Notes: a model not told the origin generated them from the sequence alone. A stretch of DNA of 64,000 bases from Lachnospiraceae bacterium UBA3762 (GCA_002371615.1 DFGA01000042.1:1-64000), one strand, 5' to 3'. Shown: positions 24,251 through 33,251, numbered from the stretch's first letter. Numbers and translations: made by a program.

Positions 24251-24279
24251 TTGTAGTTGTGTCTTTGTTCTGTTATACT
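24251..24279 (+). promoter_or_regulatory. Amidase promoter, probably leaderless
   Basis: TTGTAG (24251-24256), a 17-base spacer and TATACT (24274-24279). The ATG at 24289 is ten bases from the end of the -10 box, so the mRNA would begin at or within about three bases of the start codon. There is no Shine-Dalgarno sequence. Confidence 0.5.
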
Positions 24280-24288
24280 ATATCTTGT

Positions 24289-25722
24289 ATGAATTCCGGT
24301 TTTAAAAACATAAATAAGCCGGTTATATATGCCGGGAAGTTCATCGGTTTATTGATCATGACCGGTGTATTTTTGCTATCGGCATGTAGAAGTGTACGGG
24401 CGGCCGATTCGGTTACGGTTGTCATAGATCCCGGTCACGGAGGAAAATCCGAAGGGGATGACGAAACCAATTCCGGTGCAAAGTACCACGGCCTTGAGGA
24501 AAAGAATATCACACTGATCACCGCACTTGCCATGTACGATGAACTTAGCCAATACGGAAATGTTAACGTGTATCTGACAAGGGACACTGATGCAGAAGTT
24601 TCGTTATCACGCAGGGTTGAGTTTGCACAGGAAGTAGGAGCGGATCTGATTGTTTCCATTCATTACAACGCTTCCGTAGACCATAACTATTTCGGATCGG
24701 AAATATTAACTTCCGCATACGGAAGATACTATGGAGTCGGTCATGCATTAGCCGAAAAGGTGATGGAAGAGTGGGTTGCCGATGGTAACATAGAAAAGGG
24801 TATCAAGACCCGGATAGGCAAGAAGGGCGATTATTACGGACTTATACGAAACGGCGTTACCGCCGATATTCCAACCATCATACTAGAACACGGCTACCTT
24901 GATAATGACAGGGATTATCAGAGGATCAAGACCGATGTGGCATGGAGACGGTTTGGAGTACTTGATGCAACTGCGGTTGCAAAGTTCTACGGCCTTGAAA
25001 AAAATGTTGTCAAGGAAAGCGTTGAGCCTACAGTGCCTATTGAGGAGCCGCAAGACCCGGTAATGCCGGATGAAACGGAGCCGGAAGGTGTAAAACTTGA
25101 AATAAACAGCTACAACAGCAATAAGGGAGATATTGATTTTACTCTTTATGCGTATGATGATGAGAGCAAACTGATGTATTACGGTCTTATGACCGGGGAC
25201 GTCAGTAAAGATACGATTTTTACCGAGCTTGAGCCTTGGAACGGAAGAAACGGTAAGATGACAGGGACGTTTCATATTCAGCCGGGCTATGAAGGTAAGA
25301 TCACTGCAAAGGTATTTAACATTTACCATCTTGACGGAATGAGCAATTCCGTAGATATAGTTGCCAACGAAGAAGCACCGGATGATGAAGAAGATAATGC
25401 GGTCATAGATGAAGTTTCGGAAGTGACTGATGAAGATATTTACTTTAAGGAACCGCTTGAGACCGGGGATGACAGCTGGGAGATAGGCGGCAGTATTCCT
25501 ACGGTCGATACGTCCGCAATTGCAAATGCCATAGATAAGAACACGGAATCTAAAGTTAAACAATCATATACATATTTGATAATCGCAGGTCTGGTCGGTA
25601 CAGTTACAATCGTAGTTGCGATCGTTCTGGGAGTTTCCGGCGCAATGCAGAAGCGGAGAAAGAAGCGTAAAAAGAGCAGCAGGGACGTTTTTGACTGGGC
25701 AGATGATTATGACAGGAATTGA
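24289..25722 (+). CDS. N-acetylmuramoyl-L-alanine amidase, membrane-anchored
   Basis: The GTG at 24259 is in frame, but the promoter -10 lies after it, so ATG 24289 is the better start (477 residues). A hydrophobic signal ends in LLSACRSVRAA, a possible lipobox. The Amidase_3 domain (about 40-240) has the zinc ligands in VVIDPGHGG, GLEEKNI and SIHYNAS, and the catalytic Glu in IILEHGYLDND. It cuts the bond between muramic acid and the stem peptide. An Ig-like beta domain and an acidic linker follow. A C-terminal membrane helix (about 433-455) with a basic tail anchors it, so it has hydrophobic segments at both ends. Confidence 0.9.
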   Translation: MNSGFKNINKPVIYAGKFIGLLIMTGVFLLSACRSVRAADSVTVVIDPGHGGKSEGDDETNSGAKYHGLEEKNITLITALAMYDELSQYGNVNVYLTRDTDAEVSLSRRVEFAQEVGADLIVSIHYNASVDHNYFGSEILTSAYGRYYGVGHALAEKVMEEWVADGNIEKGIKTRIGKKGDYYGLIRNGVTADIPTIILEHGYLDNDRDYQRIKTDVAWRRFGVLDATAVAKFYGLEKNVVKESVEPTVPIEEPQDPVMPDETEPEGVKLEINSYNSNKGDIDFTLYAYDDESKLMYYGLMTGDVSKDTIFTELEPWNGRNGKMTGTFHIQPGYEGKITAKVFNIYHLDGMSNSVDIVANEEAPDDEEDNAVIDEVSEVTDEDIYFKEPLETGDDSWEIGGSIPTVDTSAIANAIDKNTESKVKQSYTYLIIAGLVGTVTIVVAIVLGVSGAMQKRRKKRKKSSRDVFDWADDYDRN

Positions 25723-25754
25723 TTATCGGGAAGAAAGGTGGTGCGAAGTTTTCC

Positions 25755-27362
25755 ATGAAAATCACATTTGTAGGAGCTGATCACGAGGTTACCGGAAGTT
25801 GCCATTATCTTGAAGTCGGAGATAAACATATTCTGGTGGATTACGGTATGGAGCAGGGAATCAACCTGTATGAGAATGTTCCGATGCCGGTTGATGCGGC
25901 GATGATAGATTATGTACTGCTGACACACGCACATATCGACCACTCGGGATTGCTGCCGTTACTGTATGCCAAAGGATTCCGGGGCCAGATATATGCAACC
26001 GAGGCGACTGCCGACCTGTGCAGCATAATGCTTCGGGACAGTGCCCATATACAGATGGCAGAGGCAGAGTGGAGAAACAGAAAAGCAAAGAGATCTTCCG
26101 AGGTCAGCGAATTTGTTCCGCTCTATAACATGGAAGACGCGGACGGTGCGATAAGATGCCTGGTGCCCGTCAAATACGGGAATAAAGTTACGGTCTGTAA
26201 CGAACTTGCGATTAGATTCACGGATGTGGGACACCTGCTTGGATCGGCAGCAATAGAAGTGTGGCTGACTGAAGACGGAGTAACCAAAAAGGTCGTATTC
26301 TCCGGTGATATCGGCAACAGCAATCAGCCTCTAATCAGGGATTTTGATACGATCGAGGAAGCGGATTATGTGCTTTGCGAATCCACATACGGAGACAGAC
26401 TTCATACAAAGGGCAGAATTGATTACTCCGGTGAGCTGGCATATATAATCAGGGATACTTTCTCAAAAGGAGGAAATGTTGTCATCCCTTCATTTGCGGT
26501 AGGAAGGACTCAGGAGATACTGTACTATATCAGGCAGATCAAAGAAAGGCATCTGCTTGATGATCTTGGTGATTTTCCGGTATATGTGGATTCCCCTCTT
26601 GCTGTTGAGGCAACGGGCGTTTTCAACAAAAATGTCAGCGAGTGTTTCTCGGAGGACGCTCTCTCACTTGTAAGGCGCGGGATCAATCCGCTTGTATTCA
26701 CGGGACTTAATCTGTCCATCACAAGTGATGAGTCGAAGGCAATAAACTTTGACACTGAGCCTAAGGTTATCATATCCGCATCGGGAATGTGTGAGGCAGG
26801 ACGAATCAGACATCACCTAAAACATAATCTGTGGCGCGAGGAGTGTACTATACTGTTTGTCGGCTATCAGGCGGTTGGAACTCTCGGACGCTCGATAGTT
26901 GAAGGCGCCAAGGAGGTTCATCTGTTTGGTGAGACGATCGAGGTAAGGGCGAAAATCACTAAGCTCGAGGGTGTATCGGGTCATGCAGACAAGGCCGGAC
27001 TTACCAGGTGGATGTTAGGATTCAAGAATGATCCAAAGATGGTATTTATAGTTCACGGCGATGATACCGTAACGGATGATTTTGCGGCATATCTTCATGA
27101 TGAGCATGGGTTCAATACATATGCGCCTTATTCGGGAACAAGTTATGACCTGATCGCGGATGAGTTCATTGAGGAGACAACCGGAGTTAAGATCGAAGGC
27201 GCGAAGAAGAAGACAAGGGCTGCATCGACTGTATTTGAAAGACTTGTTGCCGCAGGGCAGAGGCTCCTTGCAGTCATCAGTCATAATGAAGGCGGTGCCA
27301 ACAAGGATCTGGCGAAGTTTGCGGATCAGATCAATTCGCTTTGTGATAAGTGGGATCGTTGA
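25755..27362 (+). CDS. Beta-CASP metallo-beta-lactamase ribonuclease (CPSF73-like)
   Basis: ATG 25755 gives 535 residues; a TTG start 12 codons upstream is less likely. The beta-lactamase motifs are LLTHAHIDHSGLLP, a His in VGHLLGSAA and FSGDIGNSN. The beta-CASP part contains VIPSFAVGRTQEILYYI, VDSPLAVEATGVF and a RNA-specificity motif (SGHADKAGL). Such proteins are RNA nucleases related to eukaryotic CPSF73 and bacterial RNase J. It starts 33 bases after the amidase gene, probably on the same transcript. Cytoplasmic; targets unknown. Confidence 0.9.
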   Translation: MKITFVGADHEVTGSCHYLEVGDKHILVDYGMEQGINLYENVPMPVDAAMIDYVLLTHAHIDHSGLLPLLYAKGFRGQIYATEATADLCSIMLRDSAHIQMAEAEWRNRKAKRSSEVSEFVPLYNMEDADGAIRCLVPVKYGNKVTVCNELAIRFTDVGHLLGSAAIEVWLTEDGVTKKVVFSGDIGNSNQPLIRDFDTIEEADYVLCESTYGDRLHTKGRIDYSGELAYIIRDTFSKGGNVVIPSFAVGRTQEILYYIRQIKERHLLDDLGDFPVYVDSPLAVEATGVFNKNVSECFSEDALSLVRRGINPLVFTGLNLSITSDESKAINFDTEPKVIISASGMCEAGRIRHHLKHNLWREECTILFVGYQAVGTLGRSIVEGAKEVHLFGETIEVRAKITKLEGVSGHADKAGLTRWMLGFKNDPKMVFIVHGDDTVTDDFAAYLHDEHGFNTYAPYSGTSYDLIADEFIEETTGVKIEGAKKKTRAASTVFERLVAAGQRLLAVISHNEGGANKDLAKFADQINSLCDKWDR

Positions 27363-27372
27363 TATATGTCTT

Positions 27373-27501
27373 GAAGTAATTACGCATTTGCTCAAAAAGA
27401 CGCTTTCGCTCATTTTTCCGGACGTCGCGTTACTAGACTCGATAATACCTCGTCAAGTAACAACGTCCTCCAAAGCTTTTTTCGCAAACGGTAATTACTT
27501 C
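27373..27501. repeat. 129-bp nested fold-back element upstream of thyA
   Basis: GAAGTAATTAC (27373-27383) and GTAATTACTTC (27491-27501) are perfect 11-bp inverted arms. Inside are GGACGT/ACGTCC (27420-27425, 27463-27468) and GTTACT/AGTAAC (27429-27434, 27456-27461). The intervening arms pair imperfectly, so the RNA or DNA forms one long hairpin. It has the same plan as the element at 20584 but a different sequence. It fills most of the gap between the beta-CASP and thyA genes. Confidence 0.65.
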
Positions 27502-27539
27502 CTTGCACTTGTGTTTAGTCTGATTAAGGGATTTATATT

Positions 27540-28373
27540 ATGACAAAAGGCGATATTTATTTTAGGGAAATAGTTGAGCGGATCCTGGATGAGGGCTCCA
27601 TGGATGTTAATCCGCGGCCTCATTATGCGGACGGAACTCCGGCGCATACTCTTTCGATAAATCATGTGATGTGTACATATGATCTTACCAAGGGCGAATC
27701 CCCGTTTATAACGCTTCGTCCGATTGCGATCAAATCAGCCATCGGGGAGCTTTTGTGGATATACAGGGATATGTCCAATGACCTTGATCTGCTTCGTGAT
27801 AAATACAACATTACGTGGTGGGATGAATGGGATATCGGAGACAGAACTATTGGTCAGTGCTACGGCGCTACGGTTAAAAAGTGGAATCTGACGGAGAACC
27901 TGATTAACGATATCAAAAATGACCCGGATGGAAGACGCCACATAATCAATATGTGGCAGGAAGATGATTTCAAACAAAAGCATGGGCTGAAGCCCTGCGC
28001 GTACCAGACTGTCTGGAATGTAAGAGAATCTTATTTGGATTGCTGCCTTTTCCAGAGAAGTTCAGATTTTCTGACGGCCGGATGTATCAACCAGCTGCAA
28101 TATATGGCATTCCTGATAGCGGTTGCTAATCATCTGGGATATACTCCCGGAAGATTTACATGGTTTTGCGCCAATGTTCAGGTATACGACAGGCATATCG
28201 AACAGGCAAAGGAGATGCTCTCGCGCAAAAGCATTGAATGCAGTCCTGTTATAACGCTTCCGGAAGGAAAATCATTCTGGGAACTTGAAGTGGATGATTT
28301 TAAGGTTGAGGGTTATCCACGTGAGGAGATAAAAGAGAAGAACCCGCAGCTAAAATTTGATTTAGGGATATGA
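27540..28373 (+). CDS. thyA: Thymidylate synthase (ThyA)
   Basis: 277 residues, full length. The catalytic Cys is in LKPCAYQTVWNVR; the dUMP-binding FQRSSDFLTAGCINQLQYM and the C-terminal region are present. It methylates dUMP with methylene-tetrahydrofolate, leaving dihydrofolate, which the folA product 19 bases downstream reduces again. TAAGGGATTTATATT precedes the ATG. The upstream fold-back element may sit in its leader. Confidence 0.95.
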   Translation: MTKGDIYFREIVERILDEGSMDVNPRPHYADGTPAHTLSINHVMCTYDLTKGESPFITLRPIAIKSAIGELLWIYRDMSNDLDLLRDKYNITWWDEWDIGDRTIGQCYGATVKKWNLTENLINDIKNDPDGRRHIINMWQEDDFKQKHGLKPCAYQTVWNVRESYLDCCLFQRSSDFLTAGCINQLQYMAFLIAVANHLGYTPGRFTWFCANVQVYDRHIEQAKEMLSRKSIECSPVITLPEGKSFWELEVDDFKVEGYPREEIKEKNPQLKFDLGI

Positions 28374-28392
28374 TGATAGGAAGGTCAGTTAT

Positions 28393-28896
28393 ATGAAATG
28401 TATAGCAGCTGTAGATAATAATTGGGCGATCGGAAATAAGGGTAAGCTCCTTGTATCGATTCCGAACGATCAGAAGATGTTCAGAAATGAGACTACGGGC
28501 AAGGTGGTAGTTTTGGGGCGCAAGACACTTGAGACCTTTCCGCAGGGACTTCCGCTTAAGAACAGGACCAATATAATCCTGTCTCACGACAAGGACTATA
28601 AAGTCAAGGATGCCATTGTTGTACACGATGATAAGGAACTGTTCGAGCTTTTGAAAACCTATGATACCGACGATATATATATCATCGGAGGCGAAAGCGT
28701 TTATGCCGCGTATGTTGATTACTGCGACACTGCTATAATCACAAAGATTGACCAGAACTATGAATCGGATGCATTCTTTCCGAATCTTGACGAGAATGAA
28801 AACTGGCAGATGGGTGCGGAGTCGGAGGAGATGACATATTTCAGTGTGGAATATACATTCAGGGAGTATCGTAATTTGAAGGTTAAACCTATGTAA
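28393..28896 (+). CDS. folA: Dihydrofolate reductase
   Basis: 167 residues. IAAVDNNWAIGNKGKLLVSIPNDQKMF is the family start, with the substrate-binding acid in IPND. VVLGRKTLETFP and DIYIIGGESVYAAYVDY are the NADPH-binding motifs. It forms an operon with thyA (19-base gap, GGAAGG site) and recycles the dihydrofolate made by that enzyme. It is slightly divergent at the usual LPW motif, where it has LLVSIP. That may change antifolate sensitivity, but this is a guess. Confidence 0.93.
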   Translation: MKCIAAVDNNWAIGNKGKLLVSIPNDQKMFRNETTGKVVVLGRKTLETFPQGLPLKNRTNIILSHDKDYKVKDAIVVHDDKELFELLKTYDTDDIYIIGGESVYAAYVDYCDTAIITKIDQNYESDAFFPNLDENENWQMGAESEEMTYFSVEYTFREYRNLKVKPM

Positions 28897-28966
28897 GTTA
28901 CCGCAAATAAGAGAGAAGCGAACTTCTAAAGGAGCGACTTTCAAGAAAAAATCAGAGGGTGTCATA

Positions 28967-29746
28967 ATGAGATTAAAAAAAGGTGCATTAAAAACAGTAT
29001 TTTGTCTTGCTCTTGCGGTATGTATCGCGATCCCTTTCGGGACAGTCGATACTCACGCGGAAATCTTCTATCTTCAGACAGGAAGAAGATTCGACTCGAC
29101 ATTTTATGCAGATTATTATCCGGATCTGAAAGCAAAATACGGTTACAATGCACATAAACTTCTTGATCACTATTTGAATTACGGGATCTTCGAGAGGCGT
29201 ATTCCGTCAGCATATTACATCAACAACATGGATGCGCTTGGGATCGGCGAGATAACTCCGAAGGAGCTTTTGTATCAGAGAAAGAGCCTTCGAAAAGGAT
29301 GCTCCGAGGCTGAGTTTTACAATGCATATGATGAAGCATATCCGATAGTTATTGCAGCAAGAGCCGCGGCTCCAAACAATATGTACGGGCAGATGGCTTA
29401 TGTTGCAAACGCGCTCTATAACAGGATCAACTATAATCCCGGAGTTCGGTACAAGACAAGCGGAGCTCATTACAACGATCCCTGCGGTGTATTCGGAAAT
29501 GTAGACAAGTATCCGAACGGAATGAGAATTCCATACGGATGCGACTGTGCAGGCTCTACCCGTGCAATGGGACTGTGCCTTAACATGCTCCAGATCCCGT
29601 ATCAGCATATCAATGAAAATCAATGGAAGCAGCAGTGGTGCCGGGTTATGATAAATGGAAAGGCATACGCACTAGACCCTTACCTGACACCTTATGTAAT
29701 GGAAGAGACATACTACGTTCGCCTGTACCCGCCTTTTATGTATTGA
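28967..29746 (+). CDS. Secreted transglutaminase-like protein, degenerate active site
   Basis: 259 residues with a signal peptide (1-33, ending THAEI). Residues 38-75 (FYADYYPDLKAKYGYN and LLDHYLNYGIFERR) form a short repeat often found in Clostridia secreted proteins. The core GCDCAGSTRAMGLCL has the candidate nucleophile Cys, and MINGKAYALDPYL the Asp strand. The position where the usual HxW/HAWN histidine is expected reads QQWCRVM. The enzyme may therefore be inactive or use another residue. GAGGGTG precedes the ATG. It lies downstream of folA but is probably transcribed separately. Confidence 0.65.
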   Translation: MRLKKGALKTVFCLALAVCIAIPFGTVDTHAEIFYLQTGRRFDSTFYADYYPDLKAKYGYNAHKLLDHYLNYGIFERRIPSAYYINNMDALGIGEITPKELLYQRKSLRKGCSEAEFYNAYDEAYPIVIAARAAAPNNMYGQMAYVANALYNRINYNPGVRYKTSGAHYNDPCGVFGNVDKYPNGMRIPYGCDCAGSTRAMGLCLNMLQIPYQHINENQWKQQWCRVMINGKAYALDPYLTPYVMEETYYVRLYPPFMY

Positions 29747-29760
29747 TGACGGTGGTGTAA

Positions 29761-29829
29761 AGTTTTCTATGAAAACTTTGCAGCACGTAGGCCACGCCCT
29801 CGAGCGAAGCGAGTTTTAAATGGCGTGGC
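29761..29829. repeat. Hairpin element with GCCACGCC/GGCGTGGC arms
   Basis: A small hairpin AGTTTTC-TAT-GAAAACT (29761-29777) precedes arms GCCACGCC (29791-29798) and GGCGTGGC (29822-29829), which enclose CTCG-(AGCGAAG)-CGAG and TTTTAAAT. The right arm continues as ATGGCGTGGCTCTCA, repeated exactly at 43791-43805. Confidence 0.55.
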
Positions 29830-29853
29830 TCTCATGAATAGGAGGGGCCCATT

Positions 29854-31560
29854 ATGAAACAGTTATTCATTTTTAAAACTATTATCATAATCACAGTGCT
29901 ATTTTTCATTCTGGCCGGATGCAATAAAAAGCCCGCTCAGGACACATCAGGTGCCGCAGAGACTTCAAGTGCTGCAGAGACTTCAGGTGCCACAGAGTCT
30001 TCCTATGTCACAGAGTCTTCCGATGTCACAGAGCCTTCCGGTTCCGAGGCGCGATCCGAAGTACAACAACCGTCCCTTGCCAAGCGTCTGTGCGGCAAAT
30101 ACAGCTACCATGTTTCGGGCAACGGGCAGGAAGATGAGTATTGTATTTTAGATGTCATATCTTTCGGGGATAATCTGTATGCTTATGCCGGAGAAGCTAT
30201 AGGAGATGGGAGCACAGGCGTACTTGAGGCGTACAGTTTCTGGGCAATGGAGTTATTGCCGGATAATGCCATGGACGTGTCTGATACCGGAAAAAACCGG
30301 ATCGGTGTTAATCTTCTTCAGTTTTCCGTAATGAGTAATATCGGCAAATACTGGAGCGAGCCTGTACACGGTTATGTGGAACTTACGGATGAAGGGCTTC
30401 TGTTTGAAGGCTTTGATGACGGATTCTTGTGTCCGTCCGCGGATGAAAGCAGGCTGTTTCTTAAGGAGGAAAGGGTGGAAGATGTTTTTGTCTACCTAAA
30501 TGACAACAGTAAAAAATCATCCCGTGAGTTTGACGGACTGTGGAAGGGAGTCGGAGAAGACGAAAGTGTATGGATCGATTTTGACGGAAGCAATGTCCGT
30601 ATATATCAAAAGAGGCTTGACAGTGAAGTTGTCTTTGCAGCAGGTGGCTACGAGGTTTCAAACGGAAAGATTGAATGTGTGATGAGCTTACTTGGTTACG
30701 GAACTGAGCCGTACGAGTGGAGTGCAAGATATAAGTATGAAGGAGACAAGCTGAGCATCGTACCGGAATACGGCGATGAGTTCTCTTTGTTTGGCGAGAA
30801 GGCTGTATTTACCAGGGCATCTGAAAGTGATATCCCGGTGTACTCTGTCAATGACATAAAACTTGATGAGTCGGCATTTGTAAAATATGAAGATGAAGAT
30901 TCAGGGGATATCGGGGGATTAGAGACACTGAGCGAAGGATTTTTCGGGGTGTGGACAGCGTCATCAAAGGACTATAATAAGGCTGTGGATAGTGCAAGAG
31001 CATTGTGTGATGAAGGTTTTGACGCAAGGGTGTATTATTCGCCCGAGTGGGAAAACTTAAATAAAGAACCATACTATTGCGTTACAGCCGGAACATTTAC
31101 GCAAAAAAATGAAGCGGATAATGCACTGGATAACCTTAAGACGAAGGGGCATTCGGGTGCATATGTGAAGCACACCGGTTACCGCAAATACATGACAGTT
31201 GATTATTCGGTAATGGGAGGACCTGATGCCACGGTAACATATGACAGGGTAGTGATAAAAGGTGTTCCGATAGCCATTCCGTATGAGTGGAATGCGGGTT
31301 ATGAAAGTGATGAAGAAGGATACACGGCATCCCTTGTCATTGACGGGAACACAGTGTTTGATGATTCCTGCGAGATGGAGTTTTTCGGAAATTATGAAAA
31401 AGGGGACAGTCCTCTTGAGTGGTTTAAAAAGAATTACAAACTTATGGAATCGGACCCTGACGGGTACAGTACAAATGGGATGCCGCTTACGGGTGTATTT
31501 GAGGTCGGGATAAACGGATCGCACATCGACAGATTTTTCGGAAGCTACTGGTGGGATTAA
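29854..31560 (+). CDS. Lipoprotein with SPOR-like domain
   Basis: 568 residues. The lipobox is ILAGC with Cys at position 23. Residues about 28-65 are a Ser/Thr/Glu linker encoded by five imperfect 18-base repeats. Two beta-rich modules follow (WKGVGEDESVWIDFDGSNV, typical of lipocalin-like strands). Around residues 365-445 a SPOR-type domain appears (FFGVWTASSKDYNKAVDSAR, then YYCVTAGTFTQKNEADNALD), which in other proteins binds denuded peptidoglycan at division sites. It was not identified further. AGGAGGGGCCC before the ATG is the ribosome site. Confidence 0.65.
   Translation: MKQLFIFKTIIIITVLFFILAGCNKKPAQDTSGAAETSSAAETSGATESSYVTESSDVTEPSGSEARSEVQQPSLAKRLCGKYSYHVSGNGQEDEYCILDVISFGDNLYAYAGEAIGDGSTGVLEAYSFWAMELLPDNAMDVSDTGKNRIGVNLLQFSVMSNIGKYWSEPVHGYVELTDEGLLFEGFDDGFLCPSADESRLFLKEERVEDVFVYLNDNSKKSSREFDGLWKGVGEDESVWIDFDGSNVRIYQKRLDSEVVFAAGGYEVSNGKIECVMSLLGYGTEPYEWSARYKYEGDKLSIVPEYGDEFSLFGEKAVFTRASESDIPVYSVNDIKLDESAFVKYEDEDSGDIGGLETLSEGFFGVWTASSKDYNKAVDSARALCDEGFDARVYYSPEWENLNKEPYYCVTAGTFTQKNEADNALDNLKTKGHSGAYVKHTGYRKYMTVDYSVMGGPDATVTYDRVVIKGVPIAIPYEWNAGYESDEEGYTASLVIDGNTVFDDSCEMEFFGNYEKGDSPLEWFKKNYKLMESDPDGYSTNGMPLTGVFEVGINGSHIDRFFGSYWWD
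29954..30049 (+). repeat. 18-base tandem repeats encoding the lipoprotein linker
   Basis: About five imperfect 18-base units of the type GCAGAGACTTCAAGTGCT encode (A/T)E(T/S)S(G/S/D)(A/V). The copies become less alike toward the 3' end. The array keeps frame, so unit gain or loss would only change linker length. Confidence 0.6.
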
Positions 31561-31624
31561 TATTGACTTTTTGCGGATGTAGGACGATAATTATTTGAAA
31601 AAATACAGAAAGAAGGAGTGACAA

Positions 31625-32650
31625 ATGGAAAAGAAAAACATTGACTGGGGAAGCCTTGGTTTCGGTTACATTCAGACCGACTACCGTTTCGTGTCCAACT
31701 ATAAGGACGGAAAGTGGGACGAGGGCGAGCTATCCACGGATGCAAACATTGTATTGAACGAGTGCTCCTGTGTATTGCAGTATGCCCAGACTGTTTTTGA
31801 AGGGTTGAAGGCTTATACGACTGAGGACGGAAGGACCGTAGTGTTCCGCCCGGATCTGAACGGTGAGCGACTTGAGCAGTCGGCAGCCAGACTTAAGATG
31901 CCTGTATATCCCAAGGAGAAGTTTGTTGAGGCGGTTAAGAAGGTAGTCAAGGCAAACGAAGCTTTTGTACCTCCTTACGGAAGCGGCGCATCACTTTATC
32001 TGCGCCCTTATATGTTCGGATCGGATCCGGTCATCGGCGTTAAGCCTGCAAACGAGTACCAGTTCCGTATCCTTACAACACCTGTAGGACCTTATTTTAA
32101 GGGAGGTGTAAAACCTCTTACGGTTCGTATATGTGACTACGACCGTGCGGCACCGCATGGAACCGGTAACATCAAGGCGGGTCTTAACTATGCGATGAGC
32201 CTGTATGCGATCGTTGATGCACACGAGAAGGGATTTGATGAGAACTTCTATCTTGATGCCGCAACACGCACCAAGCTTGAAGAGACCGGCGGAGCCAACA
32301 TCATCTTTATCACAAAGGACGGCAAGCTTGTTACACCGAAGTCCAATTCGATACTTCCTTCGATCACGAGAAGATCCATCGTTCAGGTTGCAAGAGAGTA
32401 TCTTGATATGGAAGCCGAAGAGCGTGAGATATTTGTTGACGAACTCGAAGATTTTGCCGAGTGCGGACTGTGCGGTACAGCAGCGGTTATTTCACCTGTC
32501 GGCAAGATCGTAGATCACGGCAAGGAAATCTGCCTGCCTGCCGGAATGAGTGATATGGGTCCTGTAACGAAGAAACTGTATGACACACTTACCGGAATCC
32601 AGATGGGCAGGATCAAAGGCCCCGAAGGATGGGTAATGGAGATAGGGTAG
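31625..32650 (+). CDS. ilvE: Branched-chain amino acid aminotransferase
   Basis: 341 residues, the normal size for the class IV long form. The cofactor lysine is in HGTGNIKAGLNYA, and VFEGLKAY, RMPVYP-like LKMPVYPKEKFVEA and SLYLRPYMFG are family motifs. It transfers the amino group between glutamate and the 2-keto acids of leucine, isoleucine and valine. AGAAGGAGTGACAA precedes the ATG. No other ilv gene is near; it appears to be a single-gene unit ending at a hairpin. Confidence 0.95.
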   Translation: MEKKNIDWGSLGFGYIQTDYRFVSNYKDGKWDEGELSTDANIVLNECSCVLQYAQTVFEGLKAYTTEDGRTVVFRPDLNGERLEQSAARLKMPVYPKEKFVEAVKKVVKANEAFVPPYGSGASLYLRPYMFGSDPVIGVKPANEYQFRILTTPVGPYFKGGVKPLTVRICDYDRAAPHGTGNIKAGLNYAMSLYAIVDAHEKGFDENFYLDAATRTKLEETGGANIIFITKDGKLVTPKSNSILPSITRRSIVQVAREYLDMEAEEREIFVDELEDFAECGLCGTAAVISPVGKIVDHGKEICLPAGMSDMGPVTKKLYDTLTGIQMGRIKGPEGWVMEIG

Positions 32651-32662
32651 GGTTCCCTGTCT

Positions 32663-32710
32663 CCACCGCGAGCCCTTTCGACGAAGTCGACTTTAATTAG
32701 GGCGAGCGAC
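32663..32710. repeat. Hairpin element after ilvE
   Basis: CGCGAGCCCT and AGGGCGAGCG form imperfect arms around TCGAC-GAA-GTCGA and CTTTAATT. The plan (arm, inner stem with GAA loop, T/A-rich step, arm) is the same as in the element at 29791-29829, with other bases. Confidence 0.5.
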
Positions 32711-32736
32711 CTTGTAAAAAGAAAGAGGAAAACAAT

Positions 32737-33159
32737 ATGAAAAGTTTCATGAAAGAGTTTAAAGAGTTTATTTCACGCGGCAGCGTGATGGATATGGCTG
32801 TCGGTATCATCATCGGCGGAGCATTTACAGCAATCGTCAATTCGCTTGTTAATGATCTTGTAATGCCGCTTCTGTCACTTCTTACCGGTGGATTTGATTT
32901 TACCAAGTTAACTGTTGTACTTGGCTCGGGAGAGGGCGCTGCAACACTTAATTACGGAATGTTCATTGCAGCAGTGATCAATTTCCTGCTTATCGCGCTC
33001 GTTATCTTCTGCATTATCAAGTCTATCAACAAGATGAAAGACAAGTTAGTTAAGAAGGAAGAAGCAGATCCTACTACAAAGGTTTGTCCTTATTGCAAGT
33101 CCGAGATTGATATCGCGGCAACAAGATGTCCGCATTGTACATCGGAACTTGATGCATAA
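32737..33159 (+). CDS. mscL: Large-conductance mechanosensitive channel MscL with zinc ribbon
   Basis: 140 residues. MKSFMKEFKEFISRGSVMDM and AVGIIIGGAFTAIVNSLVNDLVMP are the MscL N-terminus and first helix; the second helix is about 68-92. The C-terminus adds VCPYCKSEI...TRCPHCTSEL, a four-Cys zinc ribbon seen in other Firmicutes MscL. The channel opens under membrane tension and releases solutes on osmotic down-shock. It is closed by a strong terminator. Confidence 0.95.
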   Translation: MKSFMKEFKEFISRGSVMDMAVGIIIGGAFTAIVNSLVNDLVMPLLSLLTGGFDFTKLTVVLGSGEGAATLNYGMFIAAVINFLLIALVIFCIIKSINKMKDKLVKKEEADPTTKVCPYCKSEIDIAATRCPHCTSELDA

Positions 33160-33181
33160 ACAATAACTGATATTTAAAGAC

Positions 33182-33222
33182 GGTTCCCGGGTTTCTTTAT
33201 TGAAATCCGGGAACCTTTTTTT
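33182..33222 (+). terminator. Intrinsic terminator after mscL
   Basis: GGTTCCCGG (33182-33190) pairs with CCGGGAACC (33207-33215); inner TTTC/GAAA extends the stem after one G-T pair. Seven T follow. Confidence 0.88.
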
Positions 33223-33251
33223 ATTCATTTAATTAAGCAGGAACAAAAGAA

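Noticed and set aside
24883..25563. 226-codon ORF antisense to the amidase gene
   Set aside because: Fully covered by the sense gene, with implausible composition (Ile/Arg/Phe-rich) and no start signal.
29954..30049. Tandem repeats as a possible CRISPR array
   Set aside because: The 18-base units have no spacers and keep the reading frame of a lipoprotein.
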